Positions 52,443 to 62,564 are shown, counted from the first letter of the stretch. The stretch is DNA of 64,000 nt from CAZFHA01 sp964518595 (GCA_964518595.1 CAZFHA010000009.1:1-64000); one strand, 5' to 3'. Notes: a model not told the origin generated them from the sequence alone. A program made the numbers and translations.

Positions 52443-53750
52443 ATGCCAATTCTTAGTATAGTAATAGCACTTTTGGGCTTGGGGATACTGGCGGCCATTC
52501 ATGAAATTGGCCACTTTTTTGCGGCTCAGTGGTTAGGAATTAAAGCTGAAGAGCTATCTATTTTTGTAGGGCCAGCCTTATTTACATGGAAACGAAAGGG
52601 TGTTGTTTATAATATTCGTCTCATCCCCTTTGGAGCGTATGTTCGTTATGTAGGGATGGATGTGGACGAGAATGGTGAAATTGATACCAGCGATCCTGAT
52701 TGCTACCTAAATCAACCACGCTGGAAACGTTTATTAGTTTCCTTAGCGGGACCCTTTATGAATTTATTGCTGGGTGTGGTTATTTTCTTTGCTTTCTTCT
52801 CTGCAACTGGATTTACAACCACGAATATTCAGGCACCACCACCTAACAGCCAGCTGGCGGCTACTGCTGTTCAGGAAGGAGATCAACTTATTTCTATTAA
52901 TGGCAGCCGTATATTTACCAGTACAGATGCCAGTTTTATTTTGCAGCAGACAGACTTCTCTAAAGTAAATAAAATGGTTCTGCGGAACCATGAAACTGGT
53001 GAGACATACGAGGCTGTTCTAACCCCTACTCTTTATCAAAGATATCGCTTAAATATTTCTGTAAATGCCAATTATCTTGGTGAGGGTTGGGAGATACTTC
53101 AGGTTGATCCGAAGCAGAATAATGGTAATCCGGTGTTGAAAGAAAAAGATATTGTTTTATCCATTAATGGTATTTCCGTTGATGATCCCGCCTACAAAAA
53201 TGTACTGGATTCAGGCAACGATGGGCGTCTAACCCTTGAGATTCGGCGTGATGGAAAAGAGCAAACCGTAGAGATGCAGGCTACTTTAGTAGAGGTTCCT
53301 AACGATTTGGGGCTAGATTTTTTATCTGGCAACGGGCTTGTGGGCACGACTCGTCAAGCCTTTTTATATCCCTTGTCTATTTTTAGGGTAAGCATCGCTG
53401 GTTTACAGCAGGCTTTTTCCGGTGCCGTACCGGTTAACGAGATCGTTACCGGGCCTGTTGGCATTGTGTCTATGGTGTCTCAGCAAGTAGACAGATCCGA
53501 TATTGATAATTCTGTTAAGATACAGAATCTGGTGGTGATGGCAGGTATTATTTCTGTTGCACTAGCCTTTAGTAATATGCTGCCCCTTCCTGGGTTAGAT
53601 GGTAATGCCTTAGTCTTAATTAGTGTAGAAATGATTCGCGGGAAGCGGATTTCTACGAAAACAGAGAGTATAATTAATCTGATAGGCTTTGTAATCTTGA
53701 TTGCTTTGGTTATATTTGCCCTATATTCAGATATTTCTAAATTGGTGTAA
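52443..53750 (+). CDS. rseP: RseP/RasP-type site-2 protease
   Basis: Membrane zinc protease for regulated intramembrane proteolysis, 435 aa. The active-site HEIGHFFAAQ starts at about residue 20. The periplasm-side insert holds what look like two PDZ-like domains (around EGDQLISINGSRIF and EKDIVLSINGISVDD). The last metal ligand is in NMLPLPGLDGN near 380, with a final helix at the C-terminus. CAGGAG precedes the ATG. It lies in the conserved dxr-rseP-ispG order. Likely substrates are anti-sigma factors or signal-peptide remnants. Confidence 0.95.
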   Translation: MPILSIVIALLGLGILAAIHEIGHFFAAQWLGIKAEELSIFVGPALFTWKRKGVVYNIRLIPFGAYVRYVGMDVDENGEIDTSDPDCYLNQPRWKRLLVSLAGPFMNLLLGVVIFFAFFSATGFTTTNIQAPPPNSQLAATAVQEGDQLISINGSRIFTSTDASFILQQTDFSKVNKMVLRNHETGETYEAVLTPTLYQRYRLNISVNANYLGEGWEILQVDPKQNNGNPVLKEKDIVLSINGISVDDPAYKNVLDSGNDGRLTLEIRRDGKEQTVEMQATLVEVPNDLGLDFLSGNGLVGTTRQAFLYPLSIFRVSIAGLQQAFSGAVPVNEIVTGPVGIVSMVSQQVDRSDIDNSVKIQNLVVMAGIISVALAFSNMLPLPGLDGNALVLISVEMIRGKRISTKTESIINLIGFVILIALVIFALYSDISKLV

Positions 53751-53754
53751 CTTT

Positions 53755-54837
53755 ATGAAAAGACATAAGACAAAAGTAATTAAAGTAGGGAATTTGTCTC
53801 TGGGTGGTACATCACCTATTGTGGTACAGTCCATGAATAATACTGATACCCGAGATGTAGAGGCTACCTTGAGGCAGATTCAAAGTTTGGCTGCTGCAGG
53901 TTGTAAGTTGACCCGAGTTGCTATTCCAGATAAAGAGGCGGCTTTGGCGCTCAAGGCTCTCACAGAGGCTTCGCCGATTCCAATTGTAGCTGATATTCAT
54001 TTTGACTATCGTTTGGCTTTACTTTCTATTGAGAATGGTGCGGCTAAGATTCGCATTAATCCCGGTAATTTAGGCGGGCAGGAGGCTATTAAGGCGGTGG
54101 CCGTGGCGGCAAAGGCCAGAAATATTCCTATTCGGGTAGGGGTTAACTCTGGTTCAATTGCCCGGGATGTGATTGCACGCTTTGGTGGGGTGAATAGCGA
54201 ATCCATGGTTCATAGTGTTTTAACTGCTGTGGAGAGTTTAGAAAAGGAGAGCTTTTCTGACATCATCATAAGTATTAAATCCTCTGACCCGCTCCTTACC
54301 ATAGAAAGCTATCGGCTTTTAGCGGAGAAGACAGAGTACCCTCTTCATGTGGGGGTTACCGAGGCTGGAACCTTGCGGGAGGGGATAATCCGTTCCGCTG
54401 TTGGCATTGGTACACTCTTGGCTGAGGGGATTGGGGACACGATCAGAGTTTCCCTCACGGGAGATCCGGTAGAAGAAGTTAAGGCTGCTTACAGCATTCT
54501 TAAATCTCTTCAGTTAGAAAAAGGTGGTATTCGTTTGATTTCTTGCCCCACCTGCGGACGAACAGAGGTTCCGCTTATTGAACTGGCGGAAGAAATTGAA
54601 AAGGCCGTTATTGATCTGCCTTACGATTTGAAAATTGCAGTTATGGGCTGCGCTGTCAATGGACCTGGCGAAGCGAGAGAAGCTGATTTAGGTATTGCCG
54701 GAGGTAAGAACGAATATTTACTCTTCAAGAATGGTCAGCCGGTCAGAAAGATTTCTCCTGAAAATGCCTTGCAGGAGTTCGTGGCTGAAGTAATTATAGC
54801 AGGGCAGGAGAAACAAAAACATTTACGGCAGGAGTAG
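53755..54837 (+). CDS. ispG: 4-hydroxy-3-methylbut-2-enyl diphosphate synthase (flavodoxin)
   Basis: Iron-sulfur enzyme of the MEP pathway just before IspH, 360 aa. Visible are VGNLSLGGTSPIVVQSMNNTDT near the N-terminus, VADIHFDYRLAL, and NPGNLGG. Cluster cysteines lie in CPTCGRTEV and GCAVNGPGEAREADLGIAGG. ATG 53755 matches the conserved start and lies four bases after rseP's stop; the ribosome site is weak (GGTG), so coupling to rseP is likely. Confidence 0.97.
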   Translation: MKRHKTKVIKVGNLSLGGTSPIVVQSMNNTDTRDVEATLRQIQSLAAAGCKLTRVAIPDKEAALALKALTEASPIPIVADIHFDYRLALLSIENGAAKIRINPGNLGGQEAIKAVAVAAKARNIPIRVGVNSGSIARDVIARFGGVNSESMVHSVLTAVESLEKESFSDIIISIKSSDPLLTIESYRLLAEKTEYPLHVGVTEAGTLREGIIRSAVGIGTLLAEGIGDTIRVSLTGDPVEEVKAAYSILKSLQLEKGGIRLISCPTCGRTEVPLIELAEEIEKAVIDLPYDLKIAVMGCAVNGPGEAREADLGIAGGKNEYLLFKNGQPVRKISPENALQEFVAEVIIAGQEKQKHLRQE

Positions 54838-54843
54838 GTTTTC

Positions 54844-57800
54844 ATGAACACATTACAAGATTTCTTTCAATCTTTTACTAGGCAGCCGGACTTGTTGGCC
54901 GCTGCCCAGCATATAAAAGCGCGGGTTTGTGGGGTTAGGCTCCATCATGCCGGTTTGGGAATGGAGCTTGATCTTGATGTTGAGCAGCAGATCCCTGACG
55001 GTACGCGCCTTGTTCAAATTGAACAAGGACTGAAGCACAGCCTTGGGCTTGGCTATACCCGGATTTTTCTCAAAAACATTCCCCAGAATCAGCCAGCTCC
55101 TCGAGCCGCTGAGCCTTTGTTTCCCTGGATTTTTATGGCACTGCGGAATGAAAATCCTTTGCTCGGTTCAATTATGGCAGCGGCACGATTTTCTGCCACG
55201 GAGAATACCATTAACGGTTATTTATTTCGTTCTATTGATTCAGAGTTGGAAAATAGTCTTGCCGAGAGATTTGCTTGCTTTTTACGGACTTTTGTCGGTT
55301 TGGAGTGCCCTTTTAATTGGGTTTATAACGACCAAGAGGAGGCTTTGTCTCCGGCGGAGTTTGCCCGCAAGCGAGAAGAACAGCTAAAACGGGAAGCCTT
55401 AGAGGCTATCATACTGTCTCATGAGATGGAAGGGCAACGTGCAGCGCAAGAAGCAATGGCTGATGCACAGGCAGAAGCAGCCGCTTTGGCAGCGAATCCT
55501 GTGGCACCCTCTGGAGCTAGCACTACAGCTAAGAGGCCAGGAGCATCTTCCCAAGAAAGCCGACCTACCGCCGCTTCTGGGACAGGACAAGCGCCTCCCA
55601 GCCCCGATTCTTGGGCTTTTAAAGCTAAAGAAGTGGCTAAAGAAAATAAGACGGTTTTTAACCGCGTGCCGAAGGCTGACGGAGTTTTGTGGGGTAAGGG
55701 TAATCCTACCTTACCGGTAATTAAAATTTGTGATATGAATCCAGATACTGGTTTGGCTCTATTTGATGGGTATGTAGAAATTGAAAAACTTAATTTAACC
55801 AAAACCGGCAGTAAAGTACGGGTTAACTTCTTTGTGACTGACGACACGGCTAGTATTGCCTGCGTTTATTTTATGCAGCCAGCTGATGCCGACGAGTTTG
55901 AATCCCGCTTTAAAAAAGGTGGCTATGCTCGTTTTCAGGGAAATATTTACTATGATGATAAATATTCACGAGACTTGCAAGCTGCAGTTGAGGGGGTTAT
56001 TGAACAAAAAGAACCACCTAAACGTCAAGACAATGCAGCTGTAAAGCGGGTGGAGTTACATTGCCATTCAAAGATGAGTGAGAAGGATGCGGTAATTGAC
56101 GTGGGTCGGATATTTACTGAGGCCGCTCGCTTAGGTCATCCGGCTTGTGCTCTGACCGATCATGGGGTGGTGCAGGGCTTTCCCGATGCGGCGGAAGCTT
56201 ATCGGAAGATTGTGGGTAAAAATCCTGATAAGCCTTTTAAGGTTATTTTTGGTTTAGAAGGCTATATTGTGGATGATGGTTTAACCGTTGCTTTTAACTG
56301 CGACGAAGAGTCTACCTTTGACCAAGGGTTCGTGGCTCTTGATGTAGAGACCACCGGCCTTAATCAGGCAGAGGATTGTCTTTTAGAAATTGGCGCTATT
56401 CATTTTGTTAGAACCGAAGATGGCAGCTTTGCTCCTCAGGAGCATTTTCATACCTTTGTTTGTCCGGATAAAGAAATTCCGGCTAAAATCACAGAACTTA
56501 CCGGAATTACTCCCATGGATGTGGCCGAAGCACCTGACGCTTTAACCGCTGTAAAAGAGTTAGCGGCCTTTTTAGGTGATCTACCGGTTTGTGGACATAA
56601 TGTAATGTTTGATTTAGGATTTTTACGAGCCGCAGGCTTTTCGGTTGATATCGAAAAACACGAAGATTACCGGGTTAAGTTTAATCCCGTTGCCATTGAT
56701 ACGTCCCTGATGGCTAGGTTTTTCTATCCAGAACTTAAAAATGCCAAGCTAGCTACTGTGGCTGCGCATTTAGCCATTCCTCAGGAGAGCGCCCATCGGG
56801 CTGTGGATGATGCCAAGGTAAGTGGCATGATTTTGGAACGGATTCTGAAGGAATTTTCCCTTACCACACCGCAAGAATTAAACCAAAGAACCGGAAAACT
56901 TCCTCACGAAGAGGTTATTACTCGAAAGAAACGGGTTAACCATATTATTTTATTGGCTCAAAATGCCCTGGGACTTTATCATCTCTATCGCTTAGTGTCT
57001 GAATCCCATACTCGCTATTTTAATATGCGTCCGCGGATACCTCGCTCATTATTAACCTATTTCAAAACGGGCGTAATCGTCGGCAGTGCCTGCGAGCGGG
57101 GCGAGATTTTTAGCAAGGTTTATGAGTTTTATCGTGCCAATAATAATAACTTTGATCTGACTCGGGGGGCAATGCTTCAAGATCGTGCCTTTGTACGGCT
57201 GGCCCGCTACTATGATTATTTAGAAATCCAACCCCTCTGTAATAATGAATTCTATTTGCGTAAGCCTGATAGTGGCTTAAAGACAAAAGAGGATTTAATT
57301 AATCTTAATCGCCTAATTGTAGTTCTGGGTGAGGAGTTACGTATTCCGGTTTGCGCTACAACCGATGCTCACTTTTTGGAAAAAGATGAAGGTGAGTACA
57401 GAAAGTACATGTTGATGGATATGGAATATAAAGATGCGGAATTCCAGGGGGATTTATACTTCCGTACCACAGAGGAAATGCTCACTGAGTTCTCTTATCT
57501 GGGAGAAAACAAAGCTTACGAGGTTGTGGTGGGTAATACAAACCTGATTGCCAATCGAATTGAAGCGGGGTTGAAACCCTTTCCTGACGGTACTTTTCCG
57601 CCTATTATTGAAACGGCTGCAGATGATATTCGGGATTTGACCTGGGGTGCGGCAGAAAAACTTTACTCCTTCCAGGGGGAAGTTGCTCCCATGGTGAAGG
57701 CTAGAGTTGAGAAAGAGCTTGATTCTATTATCGGTAATGGTTTTGCCATTATGTATTATATTGCTTACCGGCTGGTAAAGAAGTCCAATGATGACGGCTA

Positions 57801-59484
57801 TATTGTAGGTTCTCGAGGTTCTGTAGGCTCATCCTTAGTGGCAACTTTATGTGGTATCTCGGAAGTTAATCCCTTGCCGCCGCACTATCTGTGCCCCTCT
57901 TGCTGCTATTCTGCTTTTGATGAAAGTGGAACTTATGGTTCCGGTTATGATTTGCCTCCTCAGAATTGTCCTCACTGTAATGCGCCCATGCGTTGCGAAG
58001 GACAGGATATTCCTTTCGAAACCTTTTTAGGCTTTTATGGTGATAAGCAACCGGATATTGATTTGAACTTCTCCGGCGAGTATCAGTCGAAAGCCCATAA
58101 ATATGTCGAAGAACTTTTCGGTGAAAGTCATACCTTCAGGGCAGGAACAATCGGCTGTTTTGCGGATAAAAACGCCATCATGGTGGTTAATAAAATTCAA
58201 GAAAAGACCGGAGGGGTTGCCAGCCGGGCAGAACTAAGACGACGTTCACTGGGGCTCATTGGGGTTAAGCGAACCACTGGTCAACACCCCGGCGGTATTG
58301 TGGTTGTGCCTAAGGAGATGGATGTTTATGAGTTTACGCCCATTCAACACCCAGCTAATAAGGTTAATTGTGGTATTGTAACTACCCACTTTGACTTTAA
58401 TGCCATGCACGATACTATCCTTAAGCTGGATATCTTAGGTCATGCTGATCCTACCATGCTAAGGATGCTGGGTGATTTAACTGGGGTAGATGTACGCACA
58501 ATTCCTATTCCCGACGAAAAAGTCATGTCGCTTTTTATCTCCACAGAAGCACTGGGAATTAAGGAGGGTACCTCTGAGGCCAAGTCAGCCACTTTGGGTC
58601 TATCGGAAATGGGAACCTTTATGGCTCGGGACATGATTGCCGAGACCAAGCCACAGCATTTTTATGACTTGGTACAGCTGATGGGTCTGTCACATGGAAC
58701 AGATGTCTGGAAAGGCAATGCCCAAGACCTGATTCAGAATGGTACGTGTACTTTGAATAGTGTTATTGGTTGCCGAGACAGCATTATGACCCAGCTGATT
58801 TACTGGGGTCTTCCCAATAAAGCCTCCTTTGATATCATGGAACGAGTCAGAAAAGGTAAAGGCTTATCGGAAGAACAGGAAACCCTGATGCGGGAAAAGA
58901 ATGTGCCGGAATGGTACATTGATTCCTGTAAAAAAATTAAATACATGTTCCCCAAGGCTCATGCGGCTGCCTATGCCATTTCGTCTTTGCGTATTGCTTG
59001 GTTTAAGGTGTATTATCCAGAGGAGTATTACTGTGCTTACTTTACCATTCGGGCTGATGAATTTGACGGTGACATTCTCTGTCAGGGTATAGAGCGGGTT
59101 AAGGCTAAGCGTAAAGAGCTCTATGAAGGTTTTATGCAACGTAAGCCTACAGAAAAATCTCTTTACTATCTTTGTGAACTGGTGGAAGAGATGTATGCCA
59201 GAAATATTAGCTTTTTGCCTTATAGTCTGGATAACTCTGAAGCAGAGCGTTTCCAAAAAGTCCAGAAAGGTCAAATTTTACCGCCTTTAAATGTTATTCC
59301 TAACGTCAGCACCGCCTTAGCACACTCTATCGTGGCGGCTCGGGCAGAGGAACCTTTTAAGAACCGTGATGAACTGGCTCGCCGAGCTGGTCTAGGGCCG
59401 GTGGCCATGACCTCCTTGGCCGGTACCGGGTGTTTAGATCACTTGCCCCAGTCGGCGCAAATAGATTTGTTTTCTTTCATGTAG
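54844..59484 (+). CDS. polC: DNA polymerase III alpha subunit, PolC type
   Basis: Main replicative polymerase of low-GC Gram-positives, 1546 aa. N-terminal domains are followed by an Ala/Ser/Pro/Gln-rich linker (about 190-260) and an OB fold (about 300-390). The PHP domain (VELHCHSKMSEKDAV) is split by the proofreading exonuclease (VALDVETTGLNQ, CGHNVMFDLGFL, HRAVDDAKVSG). The polymerase core has GSRGSVGSS, a Cys cluster (CPSCC and CPHC), catalytic PDIDLNFSGEY and HPGGIVVVP. The C-terminus has the helix-hairpin-helix region. CAGGAG overlaps the ispG stop. The linker is longer and more biased than the surrounding sequence. Confidence 0.98.
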   Translation: MNTLQDFFQSFTRQPDLLAAAQHIKARVCGVRLHHAGLGMELDLDVEQQIPDGTRLVQIEQGLKHSLGLGYTRIFLKNIPQNQPAPRAAEPLFPWIFMALRNENPLLGSIMAAARFSATENTINGYLFRSIDSELENSLAERFACFLRTFVGLECPFNWVYNDQEEALSPAEFARKREEQLKREALEAIILSHEMEGQRAAQEAMADAQAEAAALAANPVAPSGASTTAKRPGASSQESRPTAASGTGQAPPSPDSWAFKAKEVAKENKTVFNRVPKADGVLWGKGNPTLPVIKICDMNPDTGLALFDGYVEIEKLNLTKTGSKVRVNFFVTDDTASIACVYFMQPADADEFESRFKKGGYARFQGNIYYDDKYSRDLQAAVEGVIEQKEPPKRQDNAAVKRVELHCHSKMSEKDAVIDVGRIFTEAARLGHPACALTDHGVVQGFPDAAEAYRKIVGKNPDKPFKVIFGLEGYIVDDGLTVAFNCDEESTFDQGFVALDVETTGLNQAEDCLLEIGAIHFVRTEDGSFAPQEHFHTFVCPDKEIPAKITELTGITPMDVAEAPDALTAVKELAAFLGDLPVCGHNVMFDLGFLRAAGFSVDIEKHEDYRVKFNPVAIDTSLMARFFYPELKNAKLATVAAHLAIPQESAHRAVDDAKVSGMILERILKEFSLTTPQELNQRTGKLPHEEVITRKKRVNHIILLAQNALGLYHLYRLVSESHTRYFNMRPRIPRSLLTYFKTGVIVGSACERGEIFSKVYEFYRANNNNFDLTRGAMLQDRAFVRLARYYDYLEIQPLCNNEFYLRKPDSGLKTKEDLINLNRLIVVLGEELRIPVCATTDAHFLEKDEGEYRKYMLMDMEYKDAEFQGDLYFRTTEEMLTEFSYLGENKAYEVVVGNTNLIANRIEAGLKPFPDGTFPPIIETAADDIRDLTWGAAEKLYSFQGEVAPMVKARVEKELDSIIGNGFAIMYYIAYRLVKKSNDDGYIVGSRGSVGSSLVATLCGISEVNPLPPHYLCPSCCYSAFDESGTYGSGYDLPPQNCPHCNAPMRCEGQDIPFETFLGFYGDKQPDIDLNFSGEYQSKAHKYVEELFGESHTFRAGTIGCFADKNAIMVVNKIQEKTGGVASRAELRRRSLGLIGVKRTTGQHPGGIVVVPKEMDVYEFTPIQHPANKVNCGIVTTHFDFNAMHDTILKLDILGHADPTMLRMLGDLTGVDVRTIPIPDEKVMSLFISTEALGIKEGTSEAKSATLGLSEMGTFMARDMIAETKPQHFYDLVQLMGLSHGTDVWKGNAQDLIQNGTCTLNSVIGCRDSIMTQLIYWGLPNKASFDIMERVRKGKGLSEEQETLMREKNVPEWYIDSCKKIKYMFPKAHAAAYAISSLRIAWFKVYYPEEYYCAYFTIRADEFDGDILCQGIERVKAKRKELYEGFMQRKPTEKSLYYLCELVEEMYARNISFLPYSLDNSEAERFQKVQKGQILPPLNVIPNVSTALAHSIVAARAEEPFKNRDELARRAGLGPVAMTSLAGTGCLDHLPQSAQIDLFSFM

Positions 59485-59492
59485 GGGTAATT

Positions 59493-61736
59493 ATGCAGAT
59501 ATCGGTGGTTCTTTTAGAATCGGTATGGTCCACAGATCGTTTATATGATTATCGAGTTCCGGAAGAACTAGAACCGGACATTCAGGTGGGTCAATATCTT
59601 TGCGTACCTTTTGGCAGAGGGAATCGTAGTCAGATTGCTCTGGTTATGGAGATTTTTTCTGATCGAGAAGTGGGTTACAAAATCAAATCAATAGAGCGAA
59701 TCTTTGACCCAGTGCCGGTGCTAAAGCCGGATCAAATTACCTTATTGTCTTATTTACGTAGCCGCTATACTTGTACCTATGGCGATGCTCTGCGCCTGAT
59801 GGTTCCGGCTGTGGTGACCAATCGCAAAGGTAAAAGTTCATTAGTAGCGACTCTTAAAGATAGAGAGCTGGCTTTAGGTCTCTTGGAAGAAGGGGCGTTT
59901 TCCAGTCTCTCCCAGCTCCGCATTGTAGAATTCTTATTGGAAACGGAATCCGTTTTAGTAGCAGAACTTCTGAGTGCTCTGTCGATCTCCCGGTCACCTT
60001 TGGACAGTTTAGTGAAAAAAGATGTGGTTTTACTGGAAAAACAATTGATCTCTTCTTCAGCTACCCTTTCCCCAAAGGAGGAGGATTCAGCAGCCCATCC
60101 TGAGCCCACGGCGGTTCCAGACTTATCGCCTGCTCAGGCTTTGGCCTATGAGGAAATTATTTCTCCCGGAAAAAAACGCGAGTTTTTACTTTATGGTGTG
60201 ACGGGAAGCGGTAAGACGGAAGTCTATCTTCAGGCGGCTAAAAAAGTTCTGGCTGAAGGGGGCGACGTACTTTTTCTCGTGCCGGAGATATCTTTAACCC
60301 CACAAATGGTGGGATGGATTAATCGACGTTTTCCGGGACAAGCGGCCATTTTACATAGTCGTTTGACACCAAAGGAACGTTACGACCAATGGGATAGCAT
60401 ACGGCGGGGTGAGGCTCGGGTGGTAGTGGGTGCCCGTTCGGCAATTTTTGCGCCTTTACCTCGACTTAAATTAATCTTAATGGATGAAGAGCAGGACCCA
60501 TCTTATAAGTCGGATGTTTTTCCCCGCTATCACGTGCGGGATATCGCCCGCTACCGAGCGCAGCAGGGGAATGCTGTTTTGGTACTGGGTTCGGCTACCC
60601 CGGCTGTCGAGAGCTTTTATGCTGCTAAGCAGGGTTATACTAGACTGCTACATCTGCCGGAACGTTTTGGACAGGCGCTGCTGCCCAAAACGCATATTAT
60701 TGATATGCGCCAACAGATTAAGACCAAAAGTCATGGTATTTTAAGTGCTCCCCTCCAGGAAGCCATGGCCGGAGCACTGGGAAAAGATGAGCAAGTTATC
60801 TTATTTCTTAACAAGAGAGGCTATGCCGGTCTTTTACTTTGTCATGTTTGCGGTCTGACTGTGGAATGCCCTAACTGCTCTGTGGCCATGACTTTACATC
60901 AAGGCAGAAAAGGTTCGGCTCTACTGATCTGTCATTATTGTGGCAGAATTGAAAAAGCTTCTGAGCATTGCCCCCACTGCAGAAGCTTACTTTCGGGCAG
61001 CTTTGGTCTGGGAACCCAGCAGCTTGAAGAAGTGGTAAGCAAAATCTTTCCCCAAAGTAGCATTGTTCGGATGGATCAAGACACTACCGTGGGGCGTGAT
61101 GCTCACGCCAAATTGTTAGAGCGTTTTCGCAGCAAAGAGGCCAACATCCTGATCGGCACGCAAATGATTGCCAAGGGGCATGATTTTCCAGAGGTAACCG
61201 TTGTCGGCATTGTCAGTGCCGATTTACTCCTGAGAGCTTCGGATTTTCGGGCGGGTGAACGAGCTTTTCAGCTTCTGACCCAAGCAGCCGGGCGAGCTGG
61301 GCGAGGTAGTAAAGCCGGACAAGTCTTTATTCAGTCTTTTCAGCCGGAGGAAAGTGTACTGCATTTTGCAGCCAAGCAAGACTATGACAGTTTTTTTCAA
61401 GAAGAGATTTTGTATCGGAAGCGCCTTTCCTATCCGCCCTTCGAGGCCATGGGTACCCTCTTACTTAGTCACGAGTCAGAGCAGTTGGCTGCGGTTCAAG
61501 CTAAGGAATTAATGGAATTCTTACAAAATCAGTTAGGCTCTATTCAGGATGGCGATAGCATTCGTTTGTACGGGCCTATACCAGACCGAATTTATCGACT
61601 GCGTAACCGCTATCGCTACCGTATTAATATTAAGGCACTACGTAAATCCCAATTGTCACAGCTGTTTTTTGCTTTGCAAACAACATTCTTTGGCCAGGGA
61701 TTACAGTATTCCATAGACATTGATCCCATTTGGTAG
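59493..61736 (+). CDS. priA: Primosomal protein N' (replication restart helicase)
   Basis: 3'-5' helicase that reloads the replisome, 747 aa. It has an N-terminal DNA-binding domain, Walker A GVTGSGKTEVY (about 248-258), and a Walker B box reading LILMDEEQDPSYKSD. Zinc cysteines are CHVCG, CPNC, CHYCG and CPHC, and helicase motifs ILIGTQMIAKGHDFPEVT and QAAGRAGRG are present. The usual PriA box is DEEH; here it is DEEQ. ATG 59493 begins the conserved MQISVVLLE. It follows polC with a gap of 8 bases; AGGGGT precedes the start. Confidence 0.96.
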   Translation: MQISVVLLESVWSTDRLYDYRVPEELEPDIQVGQYLCVPFGRGNRSQIALVMEIFSDREVGYKIKSIERIFDPVPVLKPDQITLLSYLRSRYTCTYGDALRLMVPAVVTNRKGKSSLVATLKDRELALGLLEEGAFSSLSQLRIVEFLLETESVLVAELLSALSISRSPLDSLVKKDVVLLEKQLISSSATLSPKEEDSAAHPEPTAVPDLSPAQALAYEEIISPGKKREFLLYGVTGSGKTEVYLQAAKKVLAEGGDVLFLVPEISLTPQMVGWINRRFPGQAAILHSRLTPKERYDQWDSIRRGEARVVVGARSAIFAPLPRLKLILMDEEQDPSYKSDVFPRYHVRDIARYRAQQGNAVLVLGSATPAVESFYAAKQGYTRLLHLPERFGQALLPKTHIIDMRQQIKTKSHGILSAPLQEAMAGALGKDEQVILFLNKRGYAGLLLCHVCGLTVECPNCSVAMTLHQGRKGSALLICHYCGRIEKASEHCPHCRSLLSGSFGLGTQQLEEVVSKIFPQSSIVRMDQDTTVGRDAHAKLLERFRSKEANILIGTQMIAKGHDFPEVTVVGIVSADLLLRASDFRAGERAFQLLTQAAGRAGRGSKAGQVFIQSFQPEESVLHFAAKQDYDSFFQEEILYRKRLSYPPFEAMGTLLLSHESEQLAAVQAKELMEFLQNQLGSIQDGDSIRLYGPIPDRIYRLRNRYRYRINIKALRKSQLSQLFFALQTTFFGQGLQYSIDIDPIW

Positions 61737-61843
61737 CATAAGCCTATTACAGCAGGCGGCAGTTTTAACCATAAAATCGAAATCTCCTGCCAATGGAAGA
61801 TTGCCAATGTGGGCTCCAACAAACGAAAAGAGAGGTTCTGACT

Positions 61844-62533
61844 ATGAAAAAAATCGGTTTAATCGGTGGGATGAGCTGGGAAAGCACAGTAGTCTACTAC
61901 CAATGTATAAATCAGCAGATTAAGGAGGCGCTGGGGGGACTACACTCTGCCGAATGTATCCTTTATAGTGTTGACTTTGCCCCCATTGAAGAAGCCCAGC
62001 GAGCCGGAGACTGGCTCTTGGCTGCCGCTATTCTTCGCGAGGCGGCAGAAAGTTTGGTAAAAGCGGGAGCAGAACTGATTTTGCTATGTACTAACACCAT
62101 GCATAAGGTTTTTGATGCAATTGTGGAAGGTCTTTCAGTACCCATGCTTCATATTGCTGATGCCACAGCCATGGAGATTTGCCGCCAAAACCTGAACCAA
62201 ATCTTACTGCTAGGAACACGCTATACTATGGAGGAAGATTTTTATTTGGATCGGCTTGCCGGTCATGGCTTGGAAATCCAAGTTCCCGATCTTCTGGAGC
62301 GTCAGGAGATAAACCGGATAATTTTTGAAGAGCTTTGTTTAGGAAGTCTATTAGAATCTTCCCGGGTTTATCTTAAGAATATTGTAGACAAGTATCTGAA
62401 AAAAGGTTGTCAGGGAACGATTTTGGGCTGTACCGAGCTGGGGCTTTTGTTAATGGAGACACCCTCGTCACCGCCACTCTTTGATTCGGCAATCATTCAC
62501 AGCCAAAAGGCGGTAGAATTGGCTCTGGGGTAG
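61844..62533 (+). CDS. Aspartate/glutamate racemase family protein
   Basis: Cofactor-independent amino-acid racemase, 229 aa. The N-terminal KKIGLIGGMSWESTVVYY is typical of the YgeA/aspartate racemase group. The two catalytic cysteines are Cys82 in LLCTNTMHK and Cys196 in ILGCTELGLL. ATG 61844 matches the conserved start, with AGAGAGG upstream. Broad-specificity YgeA-like enzymes racemise several amino acids, so aspartate is only the best guess. It lies alone between priA and def, followed by a short tandem repeat. Confidence 0.92.
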   Translation: MKKIGLIGGMSWESTVVYYQCINQQIKEALGGLHSAECILYSVDFAPIEEAQRAGDWLLAAAILREAAESLVKAGAELILLCTNTMHKVFDAIVEGLSVPMLHIADATAMEICRQNLNQILLLGTRYTMEEDFYLDRLAGHGLEIQVPDLLERQEINRIIFEELCLGSLLESSRVYLKNIVDKYLKKGCQGTILGCTELGLLLMETPSSPPLFDSAIIHSQKAVELALG

Positions 62534-62564
62534 GGGACTGGCAGCAGGTAGGGGAGTGGCAGTG
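62529..62564 (+). repeat. Two-unit 18-bp tandem repeat over the racemase stop codon
   Basis: GGTAGGGGACTGGCAGCA (62529-62546) and GGTAGGGGAGTGGCAGTG (62547-62564) match in 15 of 18 bases. The TAG stop of the racemase gene lies in the first unit. It is G-rich on the plus strand. Confidence 0.75.

Noticed and set aside
55419..55847. Minus-strand frame opposite the PolC linker
   Set aside because: Created by the biased Ala/Ser/Pro codons of the linker; no ribosome site or recognisable protein features.
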